The translations under genes were made by a program, and so were the position numbers. The notes beneath the pieces are model-generated. The model worked only from the letters and a program-made list of their open reading frames with translations, did no database searches and was not told the origin of the DNA. A stretch of DNA of 20,950 bases from Hydrogenophaga sp. (GTDB lineage Bacteria; Pseudomonadota; Gammaproteobacteria; Burkholderiales; Burkholderiaceae_C), in assembly GCA_021154985.1 (NCBI GenBank), contig JAJNQE010000106.1:1-20950 (forward strand), in the 5' to 3' direction. Numbering within the stretch: the first letter of the stretch is position 1; each line of letters opens with the position of its first letter. This document shows positions 6,651-13,781 of the stretch, in pieces.

Positions 6651-7634
6651 ATGGCACTCCCGGTTTCCCTCACGCGCCTGACCCGGCGCGGTTTGCTGGT
6701 CTTGGGCGTGCTCGTGGGCGCCGGCCAGGTGCAGGCCCAGACGACCGACGCGCCGCTGCGTCTGATCGTGCCTTTCACGCCCGGCACCGGCATCGACCTG
6801 ATCGCCCGCACCATCGGCCCCAAGCTCTCCGAGCGGCTCAAGCGCCCGGTGGTGGTGGACAACCGTGCCGGCGCCTCCGGCAACATCGGCACCGAAGCCG
6901 TGGTGCGCGCCGCACCCGACGGCAACACCCTGCTGGTGAGCGTGAACACGCTGGTGATGAACCGCAGCCTGTATCCCACGGCGCCGTTTGATCCGCTGCG
7001 CGACCTCACTCCCGTGAGCCTGACCAGTTGGGGCCAGTTGCTGCTGGTCACGCATCCCAGGAGCGGTTTCAAGACCGCGGCCGATCTGGTGGACGCCGCG
7101 CGCAAGGCGCCCGGCAAGCTCAATTACGCCTCGCCCGGCGTGGGCACGCCGCACCACCTGTCCATGGAGCTGTTCAAAAACACCAGCAAGAGCTTCATCA
7201 CCCACATTCCCTACCGCGGCACCGGCCCGGCGCTCACCGATTTGCTGGGCGGGCAGGTGGATGCGATGTTCCTGCCGATCCACGTGGCGCTGCCGCAGAT
7301 CCGCAGCGGCCGGCTGGTGGCGCTGGCGATCGGCAGCGACAGGCGCCACGCCCTGCTGCCCGATCTGCCCACGCTCACCGAGTCGCGCACCGCCGATGTG
7401 AACGTGGACATGTGGTACGGCGTGTTTGCGCCCAAGGGCATGGCGCCGGCCATGGTGGCTTCGCTCAACCGCGAGATCAACGACATCCTGTCCAGCGACG
7501 AGGTGAAGAAGGCCTTTTCATCGCAGGGCATGGACCCCAGCAGCGGCACACCCGAGGCATTTGGTCAGCTCGTGCAGAAAGATGCGGAGCGCTGGGCGAC
7601 GCTCATCAAGGCGCAAAACATCAAACCGGAGTGA
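6651..7634 (+). CDS. Bug-family (tripartite tricarboxylate transporter-type) periplasmic solute-binding protein
   Basis: This is a 327-residue protein. A signal peptide (RLTRRGLLVLGVLVGAGQVQA, cut near AQ-TTDAP) is followed by the family hallmarks LRLIVPFTPGTGIDLIAR, VVVDNRAGASGNIGTEAV and APDGNTLLV. Later segments are NYASPGVGTPHHLSMELF and HIPYRGTGPALTDLLGGQVD. Bug proteins bind carboxylates and aromatic acids in the periplasm; many are encoded without TctA/TctB permease genes nearby, as here. The start at 6651 has a strong AGGAGAG at 6639-6645. Earlier in-frame starts would lie inside the MarR gene. The monooxygenase gene begins 2 nt after the stop, so the two are an operon. The ligand is probably the monooxygenase substrate. 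Confidence 0.93.
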   Translation: MALPVSLTRLTRRGLLVLGVLVGAGQVQAQTTDAPLRLIVPFTPGTGIDLIARTIGPKLSERLKRPVVVDNRAGASGNIGTEAVVRAAPDGNTLLVSVNTLVMNRSLYPTAPFDPLRDLTPVSLTSWGQLLLVTHPRSGFKTAADLVDAARKAPGKLNYASPGVGTPHHLSMELFKNTSKSFITHIPYRGTGPALTDLLGGQVDAMFLPIHVALPQIRSGRLVALAIGSDRRHALLPDLPTLTESRTADVNVDMWYGVFAPKGMAPAMVASLNREINDILSSDEVKKAFSSQGMDPSSGTPEAFGQLVQKDAERWATLIKAQNIKPE

Positions 7635-7636
7635 AC

Positions 7637-8881
7637 ATGTCGGATCAACCCGCGATCGCGGTGGTGGGTGGCGGCATCGCCGGGCTGGCGTTTGCGCTGG
7701 CGCTGCACCAGCGCGGCATGGCCTGCGATGTGTACGAGGGCGTGGCCGAGGTGAAGGAGCTGGGCGTGGGGATCACCCTGCTGCCACACGCCATCAAGGA
7801 ACTCGCGGCCCTGGGTCTTCTGCCGCAACTGGAGGCCGCAGGCATCGAGAACCGCGAGAGCGTGTTCTTCAACCGCTTCGGCCAGCGCGTTTACGGTGAA
7901 CTGCGCGGGCGGTTGGCGGGCTATGAGCTGCCTGAAATCGGCATTCACCGCGGCAAGCTGCACCGCATGCTGTTCGAGGCCGCGCTCCAGCGCCTGGGCC
8001 CCGGGCATGTGCACACCGGCTACCGCTGCAACGCCCTCGACCAGGACGATGACGGCGTCACGCTGACGTTTTCCGATGGTCCCGACGGGCCGGTGGCACC
8101 GGTGCGCGCGCAATGGGTGGTGGCCTGTGATGGCGTGAACTCGGCGATCCGGAAACATTTCTACCCGGATGACCGGGTTTGTTACGGCGGCATCAACACC
8201 TGGCGCGGCACCTCGGTGCACCCGCCCATCCTGGACGGCAAGACCTACCTGCGCATCGGTTCCATCGACACCGGCAAGATGGTGATCTACCCCATCGTGG
8301 ACAACGTGGACGGACAGGGCAACCAGCTCATCAACTGGGTGGCCGAAATCCGCGACGACCAGGCGCGCATGAACGACTGGAACCGCCCGGGCCGCCTGGA
8401 GGACTTTCTGCCCACCTTTGCCGACTGGCGCTTCGACTGGCTGGACGTGCCCGCGCTGATCGCATCGGCCAGCACCATGTTCGAGTACCCCATGGTCGAC
8501 AAGGACGCGCTGCCGCGCTGGAGCTTTGATCGTGTGACGCTCATGGGCGACGCGGCCCACCCGATGTACCCGCGCGGCTCCAACGGGTCGGCCCAGGCGC
8601 TGATCGATGCCCGCACCCTGGCCGATGAGCTGGCCAACGAGCACGAAGCCGGCGGCGACCTGCGAGCCGCCTTGCAGCGCTACCAGGCCGCCCGCCTGCC
8701 CGCCACCGCCCGCGTGGTGGAAACCAACCGCACATTGCCGCCGGACTTCATCATCATGAAAGCTGACGAGCTCAGCGGCGGCAAGCCGTTCAACAACATC
8801 GACGATCTGATCAGCCAGGACGAATTGCGCGCCATTTCGGACAACTACAAGCGGATCGCCGGCTTTGCGCTGAAGGCCTGA
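7637..8881 (+). CDS. FAD-dependent aromatic monooxygenase (PhzS/salicylate-hydroxylase-like)
   Basis: The 414-residue protein has the flavoprotein hydroxylase signatures: dinucleotide-binding GGGIAG (11-16), the CDG motif (164-166) followed by VNSAIR, and GDAAHPMYP (304-312) contacting the FAD ribityl chain and flavin. The segment ELGVGITLLPHAIKELAALG is characteristic of the PhzS-like subgroup as I recall it. Such enzymes use NAD(P)H and O2 to hydroxylate an aromatic or heteroaromatic carboxylate, often with decarboxylation. The ATG lies 2 nt after the Bug-family stop, with GGAG (7628-7631) inside the end of that gene. No ring-cleavage dioxygenase is near, so the rest of the pathway must be elsewhere. 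Substrate not determinable from sequence; salicylate or hydroxynicotinate types are possible. Confidence 0.92.
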   Translation: MSDQPAIAVVGGGIAGLAFALALHQRGMACDVYEGVAEVKELGVGITLLPHAIKELAALGLLPQLEAAGIENRESVFFNRFGQRVYGELRGRLAGYELPEIGIHRGKLHRMLFEAALQRLGPGHVHTGYRCNALDQDDDGVTLTFSDGPDGPVAPVRAQWVVACDGVNSAIRKHFYPDDRVCYGGINTWRGTSVHPPILDGKTYLRIGSIDTGKMVIYPIVDNVDGQGNQLINWVAEIRDDQARMNDWNRPGRLEDFLPTFADWRFDWLDVPALIASASTMFEYPMVDKDALPRWSFDRVTLMGDAAHPMYPRGSNGSAQALIDARTLADELANEHEAGGDLRAALQRYQAARLPATARVVETNRTLPPDFIIMKADELSGGKPFNNIDDLISQDELRAISDNYKRIAGFALKA

Positions 8882-9027
8882 TGGCGCGCACCGCCAAGGT
8901 GGTGTGGGGGGTATCCGACAAATGGGCTGCATTGCCCCATGGCTGACACCTTCTACAAGCCGTTTTGTGGCACTGTAAGCAAAGGTGTCGTCCGCAGGGG
9001 ACGGGGCACCCACCCTGCGCACCCAGC

Positions 9028-11145
9028 ATGCAGCGAACCACACCAGCGACACGCACCCGTACAGGAAAAAAACCATGGCTCGGCCGCCCCGCCGGGCGCT
9101 GGCTGTGGGCGCTGGCACTGATCTTGGGCTTGGTGAGCACAGGGGCGCCGGCACAGACACCGCTGCGCTACGGTGGCGATGTCGCGTTTGCGCCGTTCGA
9201 GTCGCTCAACGCCAACGGCCAGCCCGAAGGTTTTCAGATCGAGCTGATGCAGGCGGTGGGGCGCGAACTCGGGGTGCCCGTGACCGTGAGCCTGCAAAAC
9301 TGGCCGGCCACGGTGGAAGCCTTCAAGGCCGGGCGGGTCGACGTGATTGCGATGGTGGAAACCACGGAGCGACGTGCCTACGCGCATTTCCTCAAAGGTC
9401 ACGCGGCACCGTCTTTCGCCGTCTACCTGCCCCTGGGCCAACCGGCGCCTCGCGCGCTGCAAGACCTGCAAGGCTCGCGCATCGCCGTGTTGGACCACGA
9501 GCCCATGCGCGAGAGCCTGAGCAAGTGGCTCTCTGGCATCAGTGGACCCTACGTGCGCACGCCCGACGCGCTGTCGGCACTGCAGTCGGTGCAGCTCGGC
9601 TTTGCCGACATGGCCCTGTTGCCCCGCGCTTATGCTGATCCCCTGATCGCCAAGGGTGAAGTGACCGGGCTGGTGCGCTCGCTGAGCGATTTGCGGCTGC
9701 AGACGTATTCACTCGCGGTGGTGCGCGACAACGACGCGCTGCGCGATCGCCTGCAGGGCGCGTTGAACCGCCTGGAGGCCAACGGCACCCTGCCCGCGCT
9801 GCGCGAGCGCTGGCTCAACGACGAGCCCGCCAGCGCCGAACAACAGGCGATGGAGCGCGACCTGGCGCAGCAACGTGTGTGGACGTGGCGGTTCGCCGCG
9901 GGGGGCGCGTTGCTGCTGGTGCTGGCCGGGTTTGCGCTGCGCCAGCGCGGGCGCCTGGTGGCCCATGAGCGTGCACGGCGCGAGGACGCCGAGCGTTCCC
10001 TGCGCCGGTCCGAAGAACTGCTGGAGCGCACGTTCCAGCGCAACCCCGAACCCATGCTGGTGGTGGATCACCGCAGCGGCCTGGTGCAGGACGCCAACCC
10101 GGCCGTGGCCGCGCTGCTGGGGGTGGACGAAACCCAGGTCGTGGGGCAGCCGCTGCGCTCGCTGGCCCACCACATCGGTCTGGACACGCTCAAGCGCCTG
10201 GCCCGCGCCATCGACCTGGACGGTCTGCTCGACGCACTGCCGGTGACCGTGACCCGCGCGGACGGCCAGCAGCGTGCCTGTCTGGTCAGCGCCGACAAGC
10301 TGCGCGTGGGCGAGCTCACGGTGGTGCTGTGCATCGTTCGCGATGTGACCGAGCGCCTGGCCCAGGACCCGGTGTTTCGCCAGGGCTACCAGACCCTGCA
10401 CGACGAGCTGGCGCAGGCGCGGCGCGAGGCGCCCGATTCGGTGCCGCCCAGCGAAAGCACCGAACCTGGCGATGCCCGCCTGCGCGAATTCACCCGCGCG
10501 GTGGCCCACGACCTGCGCGCGCCGCTGCTGGCGATCCAGGGGTTCATGGGCTTGATGCGCGAGCGCCTGAAGCTCGGCCACACCGATGAAGCGCTGGAAT
10601 ACAGCGAGCAGGTGGACAAGGCGACCAAGCGCATGAACGCGATGATCGAGGCGCTGTGCAACCTGGCGCAGATCGATCAGCACGCGCTGCAGCGCAGCCG
10701 CATCGACATGCAGACCCTGGCCGAAGACACCTGGGCGCTGGTGCGCAGCGCCGGGGCCGAGCGCACGATCGAGATCCAGTTCGATCCCTTGCCCGCTGCG
10801 CGAGGCGACGCCGACCTGGTGGCGCAGGTCTGGCAGAACCTGCTGCACAACGCCTGGAAATACACCGCACGCGTGCCGCTGGCGCGCATCCGGGTTGACA
10901 GTTTTCAGGAGGGCCGACGCACCTGGTACCGCGTGAGCGACAACGGCGCCGGCTTCGATATGGCCCACGCGCGGGCGCTGTTCCAGCCATTCCGGCGCAT
11001 GCACACTGCCTCGCAGTTCGAAGGCAGCGGCATCGGCCTGAGCATGGTGCAGCGCATCGTGCAACACCACGGCGGCGAGGTTCGCGTGCGCAGCCAGGTG
11101 GGGGTGGGCACGGTGGCGGAGTTCACGCTGGACCCGCCGGTCTGA
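9028..11145 (+). CDS. Sensor histidine kinase with periplasmic family-3 solute-binding domain, PAS, HisKA and HATPase
   Basis: The 705-residue protein begins with a long basic leader and a signal/anchor (WLWALALILGLVSTGAPAQ). Residues 44 to about 270 form one family-3 amino-acid-binding-type domain (LRYGGDVAFAPFESLNANGQ...). A single membrane helix lies at about 288-305, a charged linker to 328, and a PAS domain at about 329-445. HisKA has its phospho-acceptor at H494 (AVAHDLRAPL). The ATPase domain has an N box (QNLLHNAWKYT from 603), DNGAGFD, and GSGIGLSMV. It would sense a periplasmic ligand and phosphorylate a response regulator, a BvgS/EvgS-like arrangement without receiver or HPt domains. 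No response-regulator gene is in the window. The start is uncertain: the ATG at 9028 lacks a Shine-Dalgarno. The 146-nt spacer before it holds no other gene. Confidence 0.9.
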   Translation: MQRTTPATRTRTGKKPWLGRPAGRWLWALALILGLVSTGAPAQTPLRYGGDVAFAPFESLNANGQPEGFQIELMQAVGRELGVPVTVSLQNWPATVEAFKAGRVDVIAMVETTERRAYAHFLKGHAAPSFAVYLPLGQPAPRALQDLQGSRIAVLDHEPMRESLSKWLSGISGPYVRTPDALSALQSVQLGFADMALLPRAYADPLIAKGEVTGLVRSLSDLRLQTYSLAVVRDNDALRDRLQGALNRLEANGTLPALRERWLNDEPASAEQQAMERDLAQQRVWTWRFAAGGALLLVLAGFALRQRGRLVAHERARREDAERSLRRSEELLERTFQRNPEPMLVVDHRSGLVQDANPAVAALLGVDETQVVGQPLRSLAHHIGLDTLKRLARAIDLDGLLDALPVTVTRADGQQRACLVSADKLRVGELTVVLCIVRDVTERLAQDPVFRQGYQTLHDELAQARREAPDSVPPSESTEPGDARLREFTRAVAHDLRAPLLAIQGFMGLMRERLKLGHTDEALEYSEQVDKATKRMNAMIEALCNLAQIDQHALQRSRIDMQTLAEDTWALVRSAGAERTIEIQFDPLPAARGDADLVAQVWQNLLHNAWKYTARVPLARIRVDSFQEGRRTWYRVSDNGAGFDMAHARALFQPFRRMHTASQFEGSGIGLSMVQRIVQHHGGEVRVRSQVGVGTVAEFTLDPPV

Positions 11146-11161
11146 TCGACCTTGGGTGCGT

Positions 11162-11926
11162 TCAGCCCCGACCCACGAACGGCATCTGGCTGGCCATCAC
11201 GGTCATGTTGAGCACGTTGGTGGACAGCGGCAGGCCCGCCATGTAGCGCACCGCTTGCGCCACGTGCTGCACGTCCATCATGGGTTCGGTGGCCAGGGTG
11301 CCGTTGGCCTGGCGCACGCCCTTCGTCATGCGGGCGGAGAGCTCGGTCAGCGCATTGCCGATGTCGATCTGGCTGCACACGATGTTGAAGTCGCGCCCGT
11401 CCAAAGCGATGGTCTTGGTCAGGCCCAGCACCGCGTGTTTGCTGGCGGTGTAGGGGCTGCTGAAAGGGCGCGGTGCGTGGGCCGAGATCGATCCGTTGTT
11501 GATGATGCGACCGCCCTGCGGGTTCTGGCGCCGCATGAGGCCGAAGGCGGCTCGCGCGCACAGGAACACACCGGTCACGTTGGTGTCGATCACGTCTTTC
11601 CACTGCGCCACGGACAACTCGTCCATCGGTACCGCAGGGGCGTTGACACCGGCGTTGTTGAACAACACGTCGAGGCGGCCAAAGCGCTGCTCAATCGCGT
11701 CGAACAGCGCTTGCACGCTGTGTTCGTCGCGGACGTCGGCGGGCATCGCCAGCGCGTGCTGGCCTGCTGCGGCCGCAATGGCGGCCACCTCGGCCAGCGG
11801 CTCGGGCCGGCGCCCGGTGAGCACCACCTGGAAGCCGTCTTGCAACAAACCCAGCGCCACGGCGCGGCCGATGCCGCTGCCCGCTCCGGTGACGAGGGCA
11901 ACGCGTTGAGGGGTGTTCGATGCCAT
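11162..11926 (-). CDS. Short-chain dehydrogenase/reductase (NADP-type SDR)
   Basis: This is a 254-residue classical SDR: TGAGSGIG (13-20), NNAG (90-93), N116, Ser at 146/148, and Y159/K163 in SPYTASKHA. TGRR (37-40), at the end of the second strand, points to NADP(H). The ATG at 11926 is preceded by AAGG at suitable distance; an upstream in-frame start at 11992 would overlap the previous gene. It lies 31 nt after the stop of the 3-hydroxyisobutyrate-dehydrogenase-family gene, on the same strand, so the two form an operon, probably under the GntR regulator upstream. It converges on the kinase gene with only 16 nt between stops, and I see no terminator there. Substrate unknown. Confidence 0.92.
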   Translation of the reverse strand: MASNTPQRVALVTGAGSGIGRAVALGLLQDGFQVVLTGRRPEPLAEVAAIAAAAGQHALAMPADVRDEHSVQALFDAIEQRFGRLDVLFNNAGVNAPAVPMDELSVAQWKDVIDTNVTGVFLCARAAFGLMRRQNPQGGRIINNGSISAHAPRPFSSPYTASKHAVLGLTKTIALDGRDFNIVCSQIDIGNALTELSARMTKGVRQANGTLATEPMMDVQHVAQAVRYMAGLPLSTNVLNMTVMASQMPFVGRG

Positions 11927-11957
11927 GGAGTGCCTTGTGCGGTGGGGTTGAAGCGGT

Positions 11958-12869
11958 TCAGGCCATGCCGTTGCGGCTGGCCAGCTCGACAAACAGCGCC
12001 GAGTGGTCGAGGTCGGCCAGGCCGTGGTCGACCGACTGGGCGTAGAGCTGCTCGAACAGGGCGGTGATGGGGGCTTCGAAGCCGATCTCGCTGGCTGTGG
12101 CCAGCGCGTTGCGCATGTCCTTGAGCTGCACCGCCACCGCGCCGCGTTTGGTGAAGTCGCGTTCGATCATGCGCTGGCCGTGCACCTGCAGGATGCGGCT
12201 GTCGGCAAAGCCGCCGGTGATGGCCTGTTTCACCTTGGCCATGTCGGCACCGCCCTTCTCGCACAGGAGCAGGGCTTCGGCCACGGCGCCGATGGTGATG
12301 CCGACGATCATCTGGTTGGCGAGCTTGGCCAGTTGGCCGGCGCCGTGCGCACCCACGTGCACCGGGCGGCCCAGCAGATCGAACACCGGCCGCGCACGCT
12401 CGAACTCGGTCGCCTTGCCACCCACCATGATCGCCAGCGTGCCGGCCTCGGCGCCCACGGTGCCACCCGACACCGGTGCGTCCAGGTGGTGCACACCGGC
12501 AGCAGCCAGCCGGGCGGCGTGGTCGCGCGCCTGGCGCGGCTGGATGGACGACATGTCCACGACCACACTGCCTGCGCGCAGGCCGCCCAGCGTGCCCTGG
12601 CGGAACAGCACGTCTTCCACGATGTCGCCGTTCTCCAGCAGGGTGATCACAAAGTCCGCGTTGGCCACTGCCTCGGTGGGTGTGTCGGCAACGCGCGCAC
12701 CGAACGCCTGCAGTCGTTCTGCCTTGCTGCGCGAACGGTTCCAGACGCTGACGGTGCAGCCCGCCTCGCACAGGCGACGGGCCATGGGAAAACCCATCAT
12801 GCCGATGCCGAGCACGGCCACTTGCAGGGAGGGGGTTGGGGAGCCGGTGGTGGTGGTTGAGGTGTTCAC
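11958..12869 (-). CDS. 3-hydroxyisobutyrate dehydrogenase-family NAD(P)-dependent oxidoreductase
   Basis: From the GTG at 12869 the product is 303 residues. It has the Rossmann motif VAVLGIGMMG (17-26), with VWNRS at the end of the second strand favouring NADP. The substrate-binding signature DAPVSGGTVGAEAGTLAIMVGG starts at 130, and K182 in AKLANQM is the catalytic lysine of the beta-hydroxyacid dehydrogenase family. The family oxidises 3-hydroxyisobutyrate, tartronate semialdehyde, or related 3-hydroxy acids, or reduces the matching semialdehydes. The start is uncertain: no ATG precedes the Rossmann motif, and GTG at 12869 or GTG at 12821 are the only reasonable choices. Open frame further upstream runs through the intrinsic terminator and the end of the GntR gene and is not coding. 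It forms an operon with the SDR downstream. Confidence 0.88.
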   Translation of the reverse strand: MNTSTTTTGSPTPSLQVAVLGIGMMGFPMARRLCEAGCTVSVWNRSRSKAERLQAFGARVADTPTEAVANADFVITLLENGDIVEDVLFRQGTLGGLRAGSVVVDMSSIQPRQARDHAARLAAAGVHHLDAPVSGGTVGAEAGTLAIMVGGKATEFERARPVFDLLGRPVHVGAHGAGQLAKLANQMIVGITIGAVAEALLLCEKGGADMAKVKQAITGGFADSRILQVHGQRMIERDFTKRGAVAVQLKDMRNALATASEIGFEAPITALFEQLYAQSVDHGLADLDHSALFVELASRNGMA

Positions 12870-12878
12870 GAGGGTGTC

Positions 12879-12913
12879 AAAAAAAGGCGGTTCCCGGACG
12901 GGCCGGGAACCGC
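12879..12913 (-). terminator. Rho-independent terminator after the GntR gene
   Basis: An 11-bp perfect GC-rich stem (12887-12897 with 12903-12913) encloses a 5-nt loop and is followed on the minus strand by seven T residues (12885-12879). It lies 12 nt past the GntR stop and 10 nt before the probable GTG start of the next minus-strand gene, so it separates the regulator from its apparent operon. Confidence 0.88.
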
Positions 12914-12924
12914 GCTGAAGTGGT

Positions 12925-13686
12925 TCAGCCAGCCAGGCTGTCGAGAACCACGGAGTTGTCGGGGTTGGGCCGGCGCTTGCGGGCCGCGGGTGACGGTGGG
13001 GTGGGTGCGGGGGTGTGCAGTGGCGCGCCGACATGGGTGCTGGCGTGACCGCTGTGCTGCTGCATCAGGCGCTCGGCCAGTGTCACGTCGCCGCGCTCCA
13101 CCGCGCGGGCAATCGCCTCGTGCTCGTCCCACACCGGCTCGCGCAACATGGCCGACTGCAGGGCTTCGCCCATGGCCCTGCGGATGTGGTGCCAGTGCAG
13201 CAGGGCGCTCTGCTCGATCAGCGGGTTTTGCGCGGCCCGGTAGAGCGCGGTGTGAAAGGCCAGGTCGGCGTCGATCATGGCCTTGATGTCGCCGCGCTTC
13301 ACGGCGGCCCGGCCCATGGCCAGCAAAGCGGGGTCGAGCGGTGTGCGGCGCTGTGCGGCCAGGCGCACGGCCAGCGCGTCCAGTGCGCCGCGCACTTCAT
13401 AAACCTGCTCGATCCACTGCGGGTCGATCGGCGTGACCTGCAGCCCGCGGCAGCGGCCAGCGGGACCGTTGCAGACCGGAGCGTCCTGCACGAAGCCGTC
13501 TTTCTTGAGCAGGCGCAGCGCCTGCATGACCGGCTGGCGCGACACCGCGAGCTGTTCGGCCAGCTCCTCCTGCGTGATGCGCTGGCCCGGCTTGAGCGTG
13601 CCGGCGCTGATCGCGTCGAGCAGCGCGCGGTAGACCTGATCGACCAGGTCGGGCGCGGCTTCGAGCTTGATCAATTGGGCAGACAT
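12925..13686 (-). CDS. GntR-family transcriptional regulator, FCD (FadR-like) subfamily
   Basis: The 253-residue protein has a GntR winged helix at about 12-88, with recognition region ITQEELAEQLAVSRQPVMQA and KKDGFVQDAP leading into the wing. The FCD ligand domain spans about 90-215. Candidate metal/ligand residues are D141 and H145 (DLAFH), H189 (DEHE) and H211. The wing carries an insertion, VCNGPAGRCRG (71-81), with cysteines at 72 and 79 where relatives I recall have only a few residues. A Pro-rich basic tail follows 220. Members typically repress catabolic genes and respond to small carboxylates. It is divergent from the alpha/beta hydrolase gene, with a candidate operator between, and is followed by a terminator and two dehydrogenase genes. 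Confidence 0.92.
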   Translation of the reverse strand: MSAQLIKLEAAPDLVDQVYRALLDAISAGTLKPGQRITQEELAEQLAVSRQPVMQALRLLKKDGFVQDAPVCNGPAGRCRGLQVTPIDPQWIEQVYEVRGALDALAVRLAAQRRTPLDPALLAMGRAAVKRGDIKAMIDADLAFHTALYRAAQNPLIEQSALLHWHHIRRAMGEALQSAMLREPVWDEHEAIARAVERGDVTLAERLMQQHSGHASTHVGAPLHTPAPTPPSPAARKRRPNPDNSVVLDSLAG

Positions 13687-13700
13687 GGTGGTGTGGATCG

Positions 13701-13726
13701 AAGTTTGTATACAGAATACACAACTT
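13701..13726. promoter_or_regulatory. Candidate GntR operator in the divergent spacer
   Basis: Arms AAGTTTGTAT (13701-13710) and ATACACAACTT (13716-13726) are inverted repeats apart from one extra or changed base; the core is TGTAT-N5-ATACA (13706-13720). TGTATACA (13706-13713) is itself palindromic and could double as a -10. The site lies 15 nt before the GntR ATG and about 55 nt before the hydrolase ATG, well placed to control both. Confidence 0.6.
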
Positions 13727-13781
13727 CCGAGTAACCGTCACGACCAAGCCGAAAACAACCCCCGTGACACAATGCGCGACC

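Noticed and set aside
8966..8980. TGTGGCACTGTAAGC resembling a sigma-54 promoter before the sensor kinase
   Set aside because: GG and GC are only 8 nt apart instead of 10, which RpoN tolerates poorly.
7565..9160. Minus-strand open frame of about 530 codons opposite the monooxygenase
   Set aside because: The plus-strand flavin monooxygenase has all its motifs; the antisense product shows none.
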